From Faucicola mancuniensis (GTDB taxonomy: Bacteria; Pseudomonadota; Gammaproteobacteria; Pseudomonadales; Moraxellaceae), in assembly GCF_046523945.1 (NCBI RefSeq), contig NZ_CP171363.1, positions 2,046,001 through 2,110,000 on the forward strand: DNA of 64,000 nt. Direction: 5' to 3'. The translations under genes and the position numbers were made by a program. The stretch's first letter is position 1. The number at the start of each line of letters is the position of its first letter. Under the pieces are notes generated by a model. The model was not told the DNA's origin and made no database searches. It was given only the letters and a program-made list of their open reading frames with translations. Positions 1 to 8,832 of the stretch are shown in pieces.

Positions 1-1726
1 GGTTTTTGGCACTTGACGCACGCACCTGCTCGGCAACTTGGGCGTGGCTTGGTTGATTGACATCAATTTGCCCCATTTTGACCACGCCATGATGAATGAA
101 CGCTTGTCCAGATTTTTGCGTGTCAAGCACTTCAAACACGCCTGTGGTGGTGCTGATTTCGCCCAATTCGCCCACTTGTCCGCCACTTTCGGCATAAAAT
201 GGCGTTTGTTCAAGGATTAATACGCCTTCATCGCCTTCGGATAAGCTGTCAGTTGGTTTGCCGTCTTTATAAAGATGGGTAATGGTGCTGTCGCTTGCTA
301 ATTTTTCGTAGCCCAAAAACTCAGTTTTGCTGTCCACTTGGATTAAACTGTTATAATCCATGCCAAATTTGCCTGCTTCTCTGGCACGTTGGCGTTGCTC
401 GTTCATGCTTTGCTCAAAGCCATTTTCGTCAATACCAATGTCTTTTTCACGCAAAATATCAGCGGTCAAATCCGCAGGGAAACCATAAGTATCATACAGT
501 TTAAACACAATCTCGCCTGCCAGTGTATCGCCAGCTTTTAAGGTTTCTAATTCTTGTGAAAGCAGTCGCAAGCCTTGTGATAAAGTTTTGGCAAATTGCT
601 CTTCTTCTTTTAAAATCGCTTGTTCAATTTTGGCTTTTTCGGTGCGAAGTTGTGGATAAGCATCGCCCATGATGTCGGCAAGCGGTGCAACCAATTTATA
701 AAAGAAATTGTCTGTCGCCCCAAGTTTGTTGCCATGACGTACTGCACGGCGGATAATACGGCGTAACACATAGCCACGCCCTTCATTGCTTGGAATCACA
801 CCGTCCGCAATCAAAAACGCCACAGAACGGATATGGTCGGCAAGCACTTTTAAAGATGGCTCTTTTTGTGCATCTGTGTCGCTTGGCATTCCGATGATTT
901 CAATCGCTTTGCTCATCAACTGGGTGAAAATATCAATCTCATAATTGCTATGCACGCCTTGCATAATCGCACTAATCCGCTCAAGTCCCATGCCTGTATC
1001 AACACTTGGGGCAGGGAGCTTTTCTAGTGTGCCGTCTTTTTGGCGGTTAAACTGCATAAAGACGTTGTTCCAAATCTCCACATAGCGGTCGCCGTCTTCT
1101 TCAGGCGTTCCGGGCAGTCCGCCCCAAATATGCTCGCCATGGTCAAAAAACACTTCGGTACAAGGACCACACGGGCCTGTATCGCCCATCGCCCAAAAGT
1201 TGTCCGATTGGTACTCACCGCCCTTGTTATCGCCAATGCGGATAATCCGCTCGGCTGGCAAGCCCACGACTTTATTCCAAATATCAAACGCTTCATCATC
1301 GGTATGATAAACGGTGACATACAGACGGTCTTTTGGCAAACCTAACCATTTTTCAGAAGTCAAAAACTCCCACGCAAACGGAATGGCTTTTTCTTTAAAA
1401 TAATCACCAAATGAAAAATTGCCCAGCATTTCAAAAAACGTATGGTGGCGAGCGGTGTAGCCAACATTGTCCAAATCGTTGTGTTTACCGCCTGCACGCA
1501 CGCATTTTTGTGATGTAACGGCACGTTTATAGTCACGTTTATCAAGACCTAAAAACACGTCTTTAAACTGGTTCATCCCTGCATTGGTAAACAGTAGCGT
1601 TGGATCGTTGTGTGGCACAAGGCTAGACGATTCAACAGGAGTATGACCTTTTGACGCAAAAAAATCAATATAGGCTTGGCGAAGTTCGTTTGAACTCATG
1701 GTTTTTGAAATGGCTGAATGGCTCAT
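1..1726 (-). CDS. alaS: Alanyl-tRNA synthetase, C-terminal part outside the window
   Basis: Class II aminoacyl-tRNA synthetase that charges tRNA-Ala in the cytoplasm. The minus-strand frame stays open from 1726 to the window edge. The N-terminus reads MSHSAISKTMSSNELRQAYI, followed by the typical SKGH stretch, then NFSFGDYF, the GDNFWAMG-like and GPCGPCTE stretches of the catalytic core, GLERI, and GRGYVLRRIIRRAVRHG. The ESGGQ(V/I)GD-like editing-domain start is seen near position 200. The start at 1726 is preferred over the internal ATG at 1699 because an AGGA sequence lies about seven bases upstream of it; family members often begin near the second one. About 575 codons of the usual ~870 are present. 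The missing part is the rest of the editing domain and the C-terminal domain. Confidence 0.96.
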   Translation of the reverse strand, partial: MSHSAISKTMSSNELRQAYIDFFASKGHTPVESSSLVPHNDPTLLFTNAGMNQFKDVFLGLDKRDYKRAVTSQKCVRAGGKHNDLDNVGYTARHHTFFEMLGNFSFGDYFKEKAIPFAWEFLTSEKWLGLPKDRLYVTVYHTDDEAFDIWNKVVGLPAERIIRIGDNKGGEYQSDNFWAMGDTGPCGPCTEVFFDHGEHIWGGLPGTPEEDGDRYVEIWNNVFMQFNRQKDGTLEKLPAPSVDTGMGLERISAIMQGVHSNYEIDIFTQLMSKAIEIIGMPSDTDAQKEPSLKVLADHIRSVAFLIADGVIPSNEGRGYVLRRIIRRAVRHGNKLGATDNFFYKLVAPLADIMGDAYPQLRTEKAKIEQAILKEEEQFAKTLSQGLRLLSQELETLKAGDTLAGEIVFKLYDTYGFPADLTADILREKDIGIDENGFEQSMNEQRQRAREAGKFGMDYNSLIQVDSKTEFLGYEKLASDSTITHLYKDGKPTDSLSEGDEGVLILEQTPFYAESGGQVGELGEISTTTGVFEVLDTQKSGQAFIHHGVVKMGQIDVNQPSHAQVAEQVRASSAKN

Positions 1727-1972
1727 AAAATTTCCTAGTGAAATATAAAAATAAGGATAAATAACCGTTAATTTTAGCAGAAAAAAGGCGAAAAAGATAA
1801 CGTTTTTATTGTCTTGCCGATTTATAAAAAAATGTTATTAATTTGTAAAAAAGGTAAGCAATTTTTTCCTTGATATCAGTATGGAATTGGCGTATAAATA
1901 TACACATAAATTGATTATTTTATTTTTTACCAACCAACTTTTTATCAACCAACAAGGTTAAGAGAGGAAAAT

Positions 1973-2179
1973 ATGAATTGGCAATTATTTAGCGTAATCT
2001 CAAGTATCGCTTCAACAGTTTTGGCTGGCGTGTTGATTACTATTGCGTTGGTTGTTGGTTTTGATGAAATTCCACACATCATGATGGCAGGGATTGGCGG
2101 AATTATTTTATCTTTTCCCATCGCCTTTGTCTTAACCAAAAAAATACAAACCATTGGTACATCTAAAGAAAGCATGTAA
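1973..2179 (+). CDS. Small two-helix inner-membrane protein
   Basis: A 68-residue protein that is almost entirely two hydrophobic helices (about residues 5-30 and 36-56) followed by a short basic tail. A strong ribosome site (GAGAGG, then AAAAT) precedes the ATG, so it is probably translated well. It resembles a family of ~60-residue membrane proteins that public annotation often mislabels as CTP synthetase; it has none of the domains of that enzyme. Function is unknown. It is a single-gene unit: the divergent alaS lies upstream and a strong terminator lies directly downstream. Confidence 0.8.
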   Translation: MNWQLFSVISSIASTVLAGVLITIALVVGFDEIPHIMMAGIGGIILSFPIAFVLTKKIQTIGTSKESM

Positions 2180-2211
2180 AATTAATTTAGCTATTTTAAA
2201 CATTTAATGTA

Positions 2212-2250
2212 AACCAATATAAAATCATCGTATTTTGTATTGGTTTTTTT
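2212..2250 (+). terminator. Rho-independent terminator of the small membrane protein gene
   Basis: A 14-base near-perfect stem (AACCAATATAAAAT paired with ATTTTGTATTGGTT) with a six-base loop runs into a T tract. It closes the transcript from 1973-2179. Confidence 0.85.
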
Positions 2251-2266
2251 GTCTATCAAACATTGG

Positions 2267-2272
2267 TATAAT
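2267..2272 (+). promoter_or_regulatory. Extended -10 promoter for the proline-rich gene
   Basis: TATAAT preceded by TGG gives an extended -10 element. It lies about 29 bases before the ATG at 2301, which places transcription start near 2279. This rules out the longer reading that would begin at 2235. No good -35 box is visible, as expected for the extended -10 type. Confidence 0.55.
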
Positions 2273-2300
2273 GTGGCATAACCAAAAAAATGAGAACGCC

Positions 2301-3284
2301 ATGCCATACATGAACCAACAGCACACTTTTAGTGTAGATAATCGCTATCCGACCGATGTTTTTGATGAATTAGAAACCTTTTTTAGTGCCTATACCAGCA
2401 GTATTGATAATATACAAAATTTGAGTATTGGGCTACAGGTCAGCCCAGATTTTGACATACAGCAACAAAAAATCGCCAAACGTTATCAGCAGTTTTGTCA
2501 AACGGTGCGTTATAGCGTGCCTGATGTACATATTTTGGCGGTAAAAACTTTGGAAAATGATGATAATGTCAATAAACTGATTTTAACCATTCAATATCTT
2601 ATCCATGATGATAATGATGAAAAAAATCAAGGCAGTTTTTTTGGGCGATTGTTTCCTACATTTGTCGGTAAAAAAACCGAAAAAGGCGATTATCCATTGC
2701 CAAAACCAACTGCACCAACGCCACTACCCACACAACCAAAACCAAGCGTGCCAAAACCAAGCGTTTCACCCCAAGCAAAACCACAAAGCCCAACGCCTGT
2801 CAACGTTGCCCCTGTAACGCCAAAACCTGTACAAGCCACGCCACCAAAGCCAATATCTGTACAGCCAACACCGCAATCAATAGCAACACCACAACCGCAA
2901 TATTTGCCAAGTAGTCAGCATAGTATGCAAGCGTTTTATCGTTTATTGGTTGAAAAAATCGCCCAATCTGCCAAAACCAAAAATCAACCCAACCAAGTGA
3001 TAAACACCATCATTTTAAAACCGCATGATGGCATTAGCCGAGTGTTTGTTGAGCAAATTTTTGTCAGTTTTTCACAAAAAAGCACTGATGATAGTGTGGA
3101 TATGGTATCGTTTGGTTTTGAATGGTTAAAACCTGCCTTACAAAAAGTAGGCGTGATAATCGCTGATGACACCGCCTTTGAGCTACGCACCAAAGCCAAA
3201 ACGACAGCCGATGATGTCAATGCTTTGGCAAATGGACAAGTAAAAGTTGAACAAATTCAAATAGATATTGATTTTAAATGGTAA
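2301..3284 (+). CDS. Hypothetical protein with central proline-rich linker
   Basis: A protein of about 327 residues that I do not recognise. It has an acidic N-terminal region of ~110 residues, then a ~80-residue linker dominated by Pro, Lys, Gln and Thr (repeated KPxxP and QPxP units, DNA about 2690-2900), then a ~120-residue C-terminal region ending in FKW. There is no signal peptide or membrane helix, so it is probably cytoplasmic. The start at 2301 is chosen because the only promoter-like element lies between 2235 and 2301. The stop is ten bases before the start of the downstream pseudouridine synthase gene, so the two are probably one transcript. The linker composition could make it fast-evolving. 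Confidence 0.75.
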   Translation: MPYMNQQHTFSVDNRYPTDVFDELETFFSAYTSSIDNIQNLSIGLQVSPDFDIQQQKIAKRYQQFCQTVRYSVPDVHILAVKTLENDDNVNKLILTIQYLIHDDNDEKNQGSFFGRLFPTFVGKKTEKGDYPLPKPTAPTPLPTQPKPSVPKPSVSPQAKPQSPTPVNVAPVTPKPVQATPPKPISVQPTPQSIATPQPQYLPSSQHSMQAFYRLLVEKIAQSAKTKNQPNQVINTIILKPHDGISRVFVEQIFVSFSQKSTDDSVDMVSFGFEWLKPALQKVGVIIADDTAFELRTKAKTTADDVNALANGQVKVEQIQIDIDFKW

Positions 3285-3294
3285 TGATAAAGTA

Positions 3295-4227
3295 ATGTTT
3301 CATCAGAACTCCTTGCTAAATGGCGTAAAGCCCAGCCGTATTTATTTACCCCATGATAAAAAATATTTGTCAGGCACGTTGTTAGATTTTTTTTGTCAGC
3401 ATTTTTCGCATATTGGTGCGGACGAATGGCAAAATCGTTTTGACAAAGGATTGATTTTTAATCAAAACAATCAACAATTATCCGCCAATATGCCATATTT
3501 GGCAGGACAAACTTTATGTTATTATCGTGATGTTGGCGATGAGCCTGTGATTGCGGAGCGTGAAAAAATTTTGTGGGTTGATGAGCATCTGATTGTCGTG
3601 GACAAACCATACTTTTTGCCTGTGATTCCGACAGGTCGTTTTGTTAAACAGACACTTTTGACACGCTTACGCCTAAACCCTGATGTACAGGGCTTTGGCA
3701 TTGATGTGAATGTTGAAAATATTTCACCGATTCACCGTTTGGATAAAGATACCGCTGGCGTGATGTTGTTTTCGCACAATCCTACGACACGTTCATTTTA
3801 TCAACAGTTGTTTGAAAAAAAGCAAGTGCAAAAAATGTACGAAGCCATTGCAAAAACTCGGCAAGATTTGATTTATCCCTATGAAATTCGTTCAAAATTG
3901 GTGCGTGGCGATGACTTTTTTTTGACAAAAACAGTCGCAGGCGAGCCAAATGCCATCACCACCATTCATTTGGTGGAAAATCTCACAGGCGATTTGGCAG
4001 GGTTTAGCCGTTATCATCTGTATCCTTTGACAGGAAAAAAACACCAGTTGCGGGTGCATATGCTGTCGCTTGGTATGCCACTGCTGAATGACAATCTGTA
4101 TCCTGTCGTTGCCAAACAAGGCGACAGCGATTTTAGCAAACCGTTAAAACTACTTGCCAAACATATCGCATTTACCGATCCAATAAGCGGACAAGCACGC
4201 ACGTTTTACAGCACGCTTACATTATAA
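3295..4227 (+). CDS. RluA-family 23S rRNA/tRNA pseudouridine synthase
   Basis: Converts specific uridines in structured RNA to pseudouridine. The catalytic segment HRLDKDTAGVMLF, with the invariant Asp, sits near residue 145. Further family blocks follow: VDKP in the region around residue 100 and the C-terminal KKHQLRVHM block (about residue 260). At 310 residues it has the size of RluA/RluC/RluD-type enzymes. The N-terminal region is short and not a clear S4 domain, so I cannot assign a specific target nucleotide. The ATG at 3295 is used; an in-frame TTG at 3268 would overlap the upstream gene and is less likely. It is probably cotranscribed with the proline-rich gene before it. Confidence 0.9.
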   Translation: MFHQNSLLNGVKPSRIYLPHDKKYLSGTLLDFFCQHFSHIGADEWQNRFDKGLIFNQNNQQLSANMPYLAGQTLCYYRDVGDEPVIAEREKILWVDEHLIVVDKPYFLPVIPTGRFVKQTLLTRLRLNPDVQGFGIDVNVENISPIHRLDKDTAGVMLFSHNPTTRSFYQQLFEKKQVQKMYEAIAKTRQDLIYPYEIRSKLVRGDDFFLTKTVAGEPNAITTIHLVENLTGDLAGFSRYHLYPLTGKKHQLRVHMLSLGMPLLNDNLYPVVAKQGDSDFSKPLKLLAKHIAFTDPISGQARTFYSTLTL

Positions 4228-4303
4228 AAATTTTACAAAATCACGCTATTTTAAAGTTTTTTTTCACGATAAAATACGCTATTTTTCAAAATTTGAGTGA
4301 TTT

Positions 4304-5407
4304 ATGCGAATATTCTTTTTTGCCGTTACGATTATTTTATTACAATCAATGACTTACGGTGTTGTCAAAGGCGTGCAATGGTGGGCGGGCAGTCGTACAG
4401 CAACGCAAAAACGTACCATCATGATAGCGTTTTTTGCCTTTAGTAATGGCTTGTTGTTATTAACCATGCTTGGTTTGTCAAAATTGGGTTTTCGTTTGAT
4501 GGCGACTTGGCAAGCCTTGATGTGGTTTTTTATTATGGCGATGTTGGCAACTGGGCTTATCAATGCGGTTGTGTCAAAGTTTTTTGACGCATTTTATCGT
4601 AAAACTTTTTACCAAAAATTTGGGGTCAAAGCCTTGATATTAAGCCTGTTTTTGGCAATTATTGGCACAGCGATTTACAATGCCTATACGCCAACGGTGC
4701 GACATATCCAACTAACCGTCAATCAACCCCTTGCTAAACCCATCAAAATTGCGATGGTGGCGGATTTGCATTTGGGTGTATTGGTTGGCAATCGTCAGCT
4801 TGACAAATTGACAGCGATTTTACAACAACAAAAACCCGAACTTTTGTTAATCCCCGGTGATGTGCTGGACGATGATACCGAATATTATGACCGTGAAAAT
4901 ATGCACCTTGCTATGTCAAAACTGGTGAAAACCGTGCCATTGGGCGTATATGCCACGCTTGGCAATCATGATGTGTACGGTCATCAGCAACAAATTGAAA
5001 ATGCCCTAACCCAAGCAGGCGTGCATTTGCTGACCGATAGCATGGCAACAGTGGACAATCGTTTGGATATTATAGGTCGTCCTGATGATTTGATAGCCGA
5101 GCGAAAGGCGACTGCTGAGCTTATGCCAAAAGAGATTAACAAACCTGTGATTTTGCTAGACCATAGACCTAGCGAGATTGATGACAATGTTAAATTACCG
5201 ATTGATTTACAAGTATCGGGGCATACCCATAACGGACAGGTTTTTCCTGCTAATTTTATTGTCAAATACCTAAATACGGTCGCTTACGGACATAAGCAAA
5301 TTAACGATACGCACGTGTTGGTTACGTCTGGCTATGGTTTTTGGGGCGTACCGTTTCGTTTAGGCTCACAATCAGAAGTTTGGATAATTGATTTAAAAGG
5401 CAAGTAA
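4304..5407 (+). CDS. Membrane-anchored metallophosphoesterase
   Basis: A calcineurin-like phosphoesterase of 367 residues. The N-terminal ~125 residues contain four hydrophobic segments, so the enzyme is tethered to the inner membrane. The catalytic domain then shows all the metal-binding blocks of the family: VADLHLG (near residue 152), GDVLDDD, GNHDVYG and, near the C-terminus, SGHTHNGQVFP. This layout matches the YaeI/YkuE type, which acts on lipid-linked or envelope phosphate esters; the substrate here is not known. It stands alone between convergent or unrelated genes. The ATG at 4304 precedes the first hydrophobic helix directly. Confidence 0.9.
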   Translation: MRIFFFAVTIILLQSMTYGVVKGVQWWAGSRTATQKRTIMIAFFAFSNGLLLLTMLGLSKLGFRLMATWQALMWFFIMAMLATGLINAVVSKFFDAFYRKTFYQKFGVKALILSLFLAIIGTAIYNAYTPTVRHIQLTVNQPLAKPIKIAMVADLHLGVLVGNRQLDKLTAILQQQKPELLLIPGDVLDDDTEYYDRENMHLAMSKLVKTVPLGVYATLGNHDVYGHQQQIENALTQAGVHLLTDSMATVDNRLDIIGRPDDLIAERKATAELMPKEINKPVILLDHRPSEIDDNVKLPIDLQVSGHTHNGQVFPANFIVKYLNTVAYGHKQINDTHVLVTSGYGFWGVPFRLGSQSEVWIIDLKGK

Positions 5408-5431
5408 TTTAAAAAAACTTTTAAGTAAAAA

Positions 5432-5992
5432 TTAACATTGAAAATTAATGGTATTTGCCATCATTGCCATCTCATAGCGTATATCATCAAGGCTCATGAC
5501 AATATTATGCTCTAAAGTATAAGCCAAATTGCTTAACATAAAACTGGCATAAGCATGACCTTGATAATCCAAATTGCCGAAACCTTGTTTACTTTTGGCA
5601 AAAATAATATACTTTTGTTTAATCATTTGATACATATCATCGTACAAATGTAGATTTTCGGTTTTGATTTGCCAAAGTGCCAAAATTTTGTGTTTTTCTT
5701 GTTGCAAAAAATGGATAAATTTTGTCAAAAATTTGTCCAAATCGCTGTCATTTGCCAAACTAAACCGCTCGGTCAAAAAGTTGTCATAGTCTTGTTTAAA
5801 CTGATTGACGATTTTTTCTGCCAAAGCGTCTTTGCTAGGGTAGTGCCGATAAAAAGTGGAGCGGTTAATCAGTGCAATTTCAAGGATATCTTGCACGGTA
5901 ATGGCTCGGTAGGATTTGGCAAATAGTAGCTGTAAAAAGGCTTTTTCAATGTGTTGTTCGGTTTTTATCACACGCAAATCTTGTTCGTTCAT
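5432..5992 (-). CDS. TetR/AcrR-family transcriptional regulator
   Basis: A 186-residue one-component regulator. The N-terminal helix-turn-helix is clear: a TVQDILEIALINRSTFYRHY stretch (about residues 33-52) followed by PSKDALAEKI, as in the TetR family. The C-terminal ligand-binding half is divergent and rich in aromatic residues. The ATG at 5992 has GGAAAA five bases upstream, and the longer TTG start at 6004 would destroy that spacing. The target is unknown; the convergent metallophosphoesterase gene and the downstream-oriented xseB give no clear hint. Confidence 0.9.
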   Translation of the reverse strand: MNEQDLRVIKTEQHIEKAFLQLLFAKSYRAITVQDILEIALINRSTFYRHYPSKDALAEKIVNQFKQDYDNFLTERFSLANDSDLDKFLTKFIHFLQQEKHKILALWQIKTENLHLYDDMYQMIKQKYIIFAKSKQGFGNLDYQGHAYASFMLSNLAYTLEHNIVMSLDDIRYEMAMMANTINFQC

Positions 5993-6092
5993 GGTGTTTT
6001 CCAATGCTGATTTTTTCGTGCGACATTATGATGTTTTTTTGTTGTTTATGCAACAGACTGTTGCGATTTTTTTGATAATTGGCAAAGTTTTT

Positions 6093-6302
6093 TTAAGCCG
6101 ATTCGCTATCAAATGCTTGGTTTAAGGCTTTTTCTACCGCTTCAATGCGAGTTTGGCAAGTTTTGTAGGCGGTGATGGATTCTTCTACAATCGCCATCAA
6201 TTCATCTATGTTTAGCGTTTGGCTGTTTTGTAGGGTTTGGGCGTTTTTTTGCAAAATGTCGTACGCATTTTTAAAGTCTTGTGATGTGTTTTCTTGTTTC
6301 AT
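6093..6302 (-). CDS. xseB: Exodeoxyribonuclease VII small subunit
   Basis: A 69-residue subunit that, with XseA, forms exonuclease VII, which degrades single-stranded DNA to oligonucleotides. The sequence has the family signature: a Phe near the start (FKNAYDILQKNAQTL), then LNIDELMAIVEE and the YKTCQTRIEAVEKAL helix. Start at 6302 with AGGA upstream; an in-frame TTG two codons earlier is less likely. It follows a small membrane protein gene by two bases and belongs to the xseA-orf-xseB transcript. Confidence 0.92.
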   Translation of the reverse strand: MKQENTSQDFKNAYDILQKNAQTLQNSQTLNIDELMAIVEESITAYKTCQTRIEAVEKALNQAFDSESA

Positions 6303-6304
6303 AA

Positions 6305-6616
6305 TCAATCCTGTGTTTGGTGAAATGTTAAAAAATTTGGTTTGAAAAAACCAATGATAAAAATGTAAGTATTTGAATCAAAGATAAAAGGTAGAATAAC
6401 TTTCGTAAAATCAATATCTTGATTAATAATAAAGCTACCAAGATAAATCAAAATCGGTGCGACAAATGGCAATGCAGAACGAAATTTAAGCTTACTTGAC
6501 TCAAGTTTCCCAATTTTAATCATCATTACTTTGGCATAATACCACCATGATAAAACTATCAGCAGAACGCCAAGACCAATTAGTAAGTAACTTAAAATTA
6601 ACCAAATAAAATTCAT
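6305..6616 (-). CDS. Small membrane protein between xseA and xseB
   Basis: A 103-residue protein with three hydrophobic segments (about residues 3-27, 46-64 and 72-90) and a short charged loop. I do not recognise a family. It lies between xseA (ends 6664) and xseB (starts 6302) on the same strand with gaps of 47 and 2 bases, so it is almost certainly in the same transcript. An envelope protein has no obvious role in exonuclease VII, and the pair is often directly adjacent or unlinked in other genomes, so this may be a lineage-specific insertion. Confidence 0.7.
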   Translation of the reverse strand: MNFIWLILSYLLIGLGVLLIVLSWWYYAKVMMIKIGKLESSKLKFRSALPFVAPILIYLGSFIINQDIDFTKVILPFIFDSNTYIFIIGFFKPNFLTFHQTQD

Positions 6617-6663
6617 TTTTTGCCAATGTTCAAAAGCTGATAATTCAATCGTTAATCATTTGT

Positions 6664-8127
6664 TTATTTCGTTTCAACATCCATCACTTTTGCTTCAAAA
6701 TAGCCGTCTTGCATTTCAACAATTAACGCTTGGCTGGATATAATTTGCTCAACTTTTGTGATTACTTCACCGTCATGGTTAGGCGAATATTGACGCACAA
6801 TTGCATAACCTTTTGCCAATACATTTTTGGGATTTTGCAACAAAATCAACGTGCGTAGCTGATTGGTCTGACTTTTTGCCGATTGTAATTGAGCAAAACT
6901 GTTATTTTTAAGCAAGGTTAGCTGATTGTCAAGCTGTTGTTTTGTTAATATCAACTGCTGTTTGGCAAGGTGTTCTACCGCACGAAAGGCTTGCTCGGCT
7001 TGATGATTGGCAAATTTTAATTGTTGTTTTGACAATTTTTCAATCGTCAAAAATGCCGATTTTACCTGTTGCATTACTGTAACTAAATGTTCACGAATCG
7101 CCACAATCACCTTTGACGGCGTGTCAAAACTGCTATGGGCGACTTCATCAAGCAATACTCGGTCTCGCTCATGTCCAATGCCGACCCAAACAGGGTAGGG
7201 CAACTTGGCAATCACCGCCGCCAGTTCATAATCGTTGAGATACGCCAAATCACCGACCGCACCACCACCCCGAATAATCACCACGATATCAGGCGTGATG
7301 GCTTGGGTACTAAGCTGTTTTAAACCATCAAAAATCGCTTGGCGAATGGTGTTGGGTGCGTGGTTGCCTTGAAAAGTGGCATGTTGATAATAAAAATGAC
7401 AAGCGTCATTATTATGCAGACGGTCGGCATCGGCACGAAAATCACCCAAACCTGCAGCATTTTCTGGGGCGATGACAAGTACATTTTTGATATCAAACGG
7501 CATGGGTAATGATTTGTTTAAATCCAGCAAGCCTTCTTCCATCAATTTGGTTAACATCAACTCATATTGTTTTGCCAAATCACCCAAGGTAAAAGTGGGG
7601 TCAATGTCCAAAATCGTCACCGAAAAACCGTATTGTGGGTGAAAGTTAGCGGTAACTTTGAGTAACACCGTCAAGCCTTTGTCAAGGGTCATGCCTGTGC
7701 TTTGTTCAAAACGTTTTATCACGCTTGGGGCATTGTTTCGCCACAGATTGCCACGACAACTGGCGGTGATTTTGCCAAGCTCATCTTTATCCGCTAACTC
7801 AAAATAGTAATGTCCGCCTTTGCTTGAAAGACTGCGAATTTCGGCTTTTACCCACACCGAATGGGCAAAGGTTTCATTAATAACCATTTGCGCGGCATTC
7901 AGATAGTCAGCAAGGTTTAAAATGGTGTTTTGCATTTCGGCTTGTACTTTTTCAAATTCGCTATGGTCGTTCATTTCTTGAGCGATTTTTTGTTGCAGTT
8001 GTTGTTGTAAAATTTCCGTATCATCGTCTTCGGCATTACTGCCAAGTAACGACAAAATCATGTCATCGTCCATTTGGTCAATCATTTTTTCAATGGATTT
8101 TAGGGTGGTGCGGTTAGGTTTTGGCAT
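6664..8127 (-). CDS. xseA: Exodeoxyribonuclease VII large subunit
   Basis: Large catalytic subunit of exonuclease VII. After an unusual ~65-residue acidic, Gln-rich N-terminal extension comes the OB-fold (VWVKAEIRSLS, GGHYYFEL), then the catalytic domain with VVIIRGGGAVGDLAYLND and VWVGIGHERDRVLLDEVAHS, which are hallmark XseA blocks. A long coiled region rich in Gln/Lys/Leu follows. It ends with LAKGYAIVR and a short C-terminal strand. At 487 residues it is longer than the usual ~440-450 because of the N-terminal extension; an internal start is possible, but no better ribosome site is evident. Confidence 0.95.
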   Translation of the reverse strand: MPKPNRTTLKSIEKMIDQMDDDMILSLLGSNAEDDDTEILQQQLQQKIAQEMNDHSEFEKVQAEMQNTILNLADYLNAAQMVINETFAHSVWVKAEIRSLSSKGGHYYFELADKDELGKITASCRGNLWRNNAPSVIKRFEQSTGMTLDKGLTVLLKVTANFHPQYGFSVTILDIDPTFTLGDLAKQYELMLTKLMEEGLLDLNKSLPMPFDIKNVLVIAPENAAGLGDFRADADRLHNNDACHFYYQHATFQGNHAPNTIRQAIFDGLKQLSTQAITPDIVVIIRGGGAVGDLAYLNDYELAAVIAKLPYPVWVGIGHERDRVLLDEVAHSSFDTPSKVIVAIREHLVTVMQQVKSAFLTIEKLSKQQLKFANHQAEQAFRAVEHLAKQQLILTKQQLDNQLTLLKNNSFAQLQSAKSQTNQLRTLILLQNPKNVLAKGYAIVRQYSPNHDGEVITKVEQIISSQALIVEMQDGYFEAKVMDVETK

Positions 8128-8151
8128 AGTTTTTTTGTTTTAAAAGTTGAT

Positions 8152-8523
8152 TTAATCATGTTGTTGAGCAGGTAGTAAGGTGTAAGGTAATCCATTTTCC
8201 ATACCTTCTTCTTCGTTTAGTTTGCCGTCTGCATCAAGTTTTGCTACCCCTTTGATACGACATTCACCATTTTCAAAGTTTAGTTTTTGGTAATAAGTTT
8301 TCTTTGATTGTACTCACCCTCGGGCATTTGAACTTTATCCGAAACTGATAACAAGTCGCCCTCTTGCGTTAATGTATTAATATCATAATATTGTGGCGGG
8401 TAGTAAGGTTTTATTTTGAAAATCTTTAATACCCCATTTGTCCTGTGTTTTTAGCAAAACATACTCATCATCGTAGCCATAGTTAACCTCCAAATCATCA
8501 TATATAAAGGGGATTACGGTTTT
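8152..8523 (-). pseudogene. Decayed C-terminal part of a WG-repeat protein
   Basis: Minus-strand reading begins with GKTVIPFIYDD and KTQDKWGIKDF, i.e. WG-repeat units like those in the intact gene at 34362-35813. It then needs two frame changes to continue: one near 8405 (the first frame runs to a stop at 8383 while the next continues KIKPYYPPQYYDI) and one near 8310 (EYNQR to KTYYQKLNFENG). It ends ECRIKGVAKLDADGKLNEEE ... QQHD at the stop at 8152-8154. The 5' part is missing and replaced by the unrelated membrane gene whose end overlaps it. Neither fragment is likely to give a working protein. Confidence 0.75.
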
Positions 8524-8762
8524 ACCTTGTGCCAACCTTTCCAAGATTTTATTGCAAAAACCGTTGCCAGCAAATAAAAGATAAGCATTGGCAAACCAAA
8601 TAAAATAATCACAGTTGACCATTCGCCATAATTCGGATTGGCGTTATCAGGTGGAAAAAAGGTGTGAAAAATCGTTAAACTCACAACAAAACCGACCAAC
8701 AGACCGATAAATGCGTTTATCCAAGCCACACCTTTTAAAATATAATTGACAGTATTTAACAT
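8514..8762 (-). CDS. Small two-helix membrane protein
   Basis: An 82-residue protein with two hydrophobic helices (about residues 12-34 and 48-69) separated by a short polar loop containing NPNYGEW. No family is recognised. Its 3' end overlaps the remnant of the WG-repeat gene by a few bases. It follows the terminator of the transglycosylase gene, so it needs its own promoter. It could be a genuine small gene or a remnant whose original end was lost at the junction with the WG fragment. Confidence 0.5.
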   Translation of the reverse strand: MLNTVNYILKGVAWINAFIGLLVGFVVSLTIFHTFFPPDNANPNYGEWSTVIILFGLPMLIFYLLATVFAIKSWKGWHKVKP

Positions 8763-8773
8763 TTAAAATCCGT

Positions 8774-8801
8774 CAAAAACCGTTTTTCAAACGGTTTTTT
8801 T
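8774..8801 (-). terminator. Terminator after the lytic transglycosylase gene
   Basis: An eight-base perfect stem (AACCGTTT / AAACGGTT) with a three-base loop and A/T tracts on both sides. It is placed to end the minus-strand transcript of 8833-10125, though its symmetry could work in both directions. Confidence 0.75.
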
Positions 8802-8832
8802 GTGATTAAATTTTGTGATTCACTTTTTGTGA

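Noticed and set aside
2235..2300. Upstream extension of the proline-rich protein
   Set aside because: It begins inside a terminator hairpin and upstream of the extended -10 promoter at 2267-2272, so it would not be transcribed as an N-terminus.
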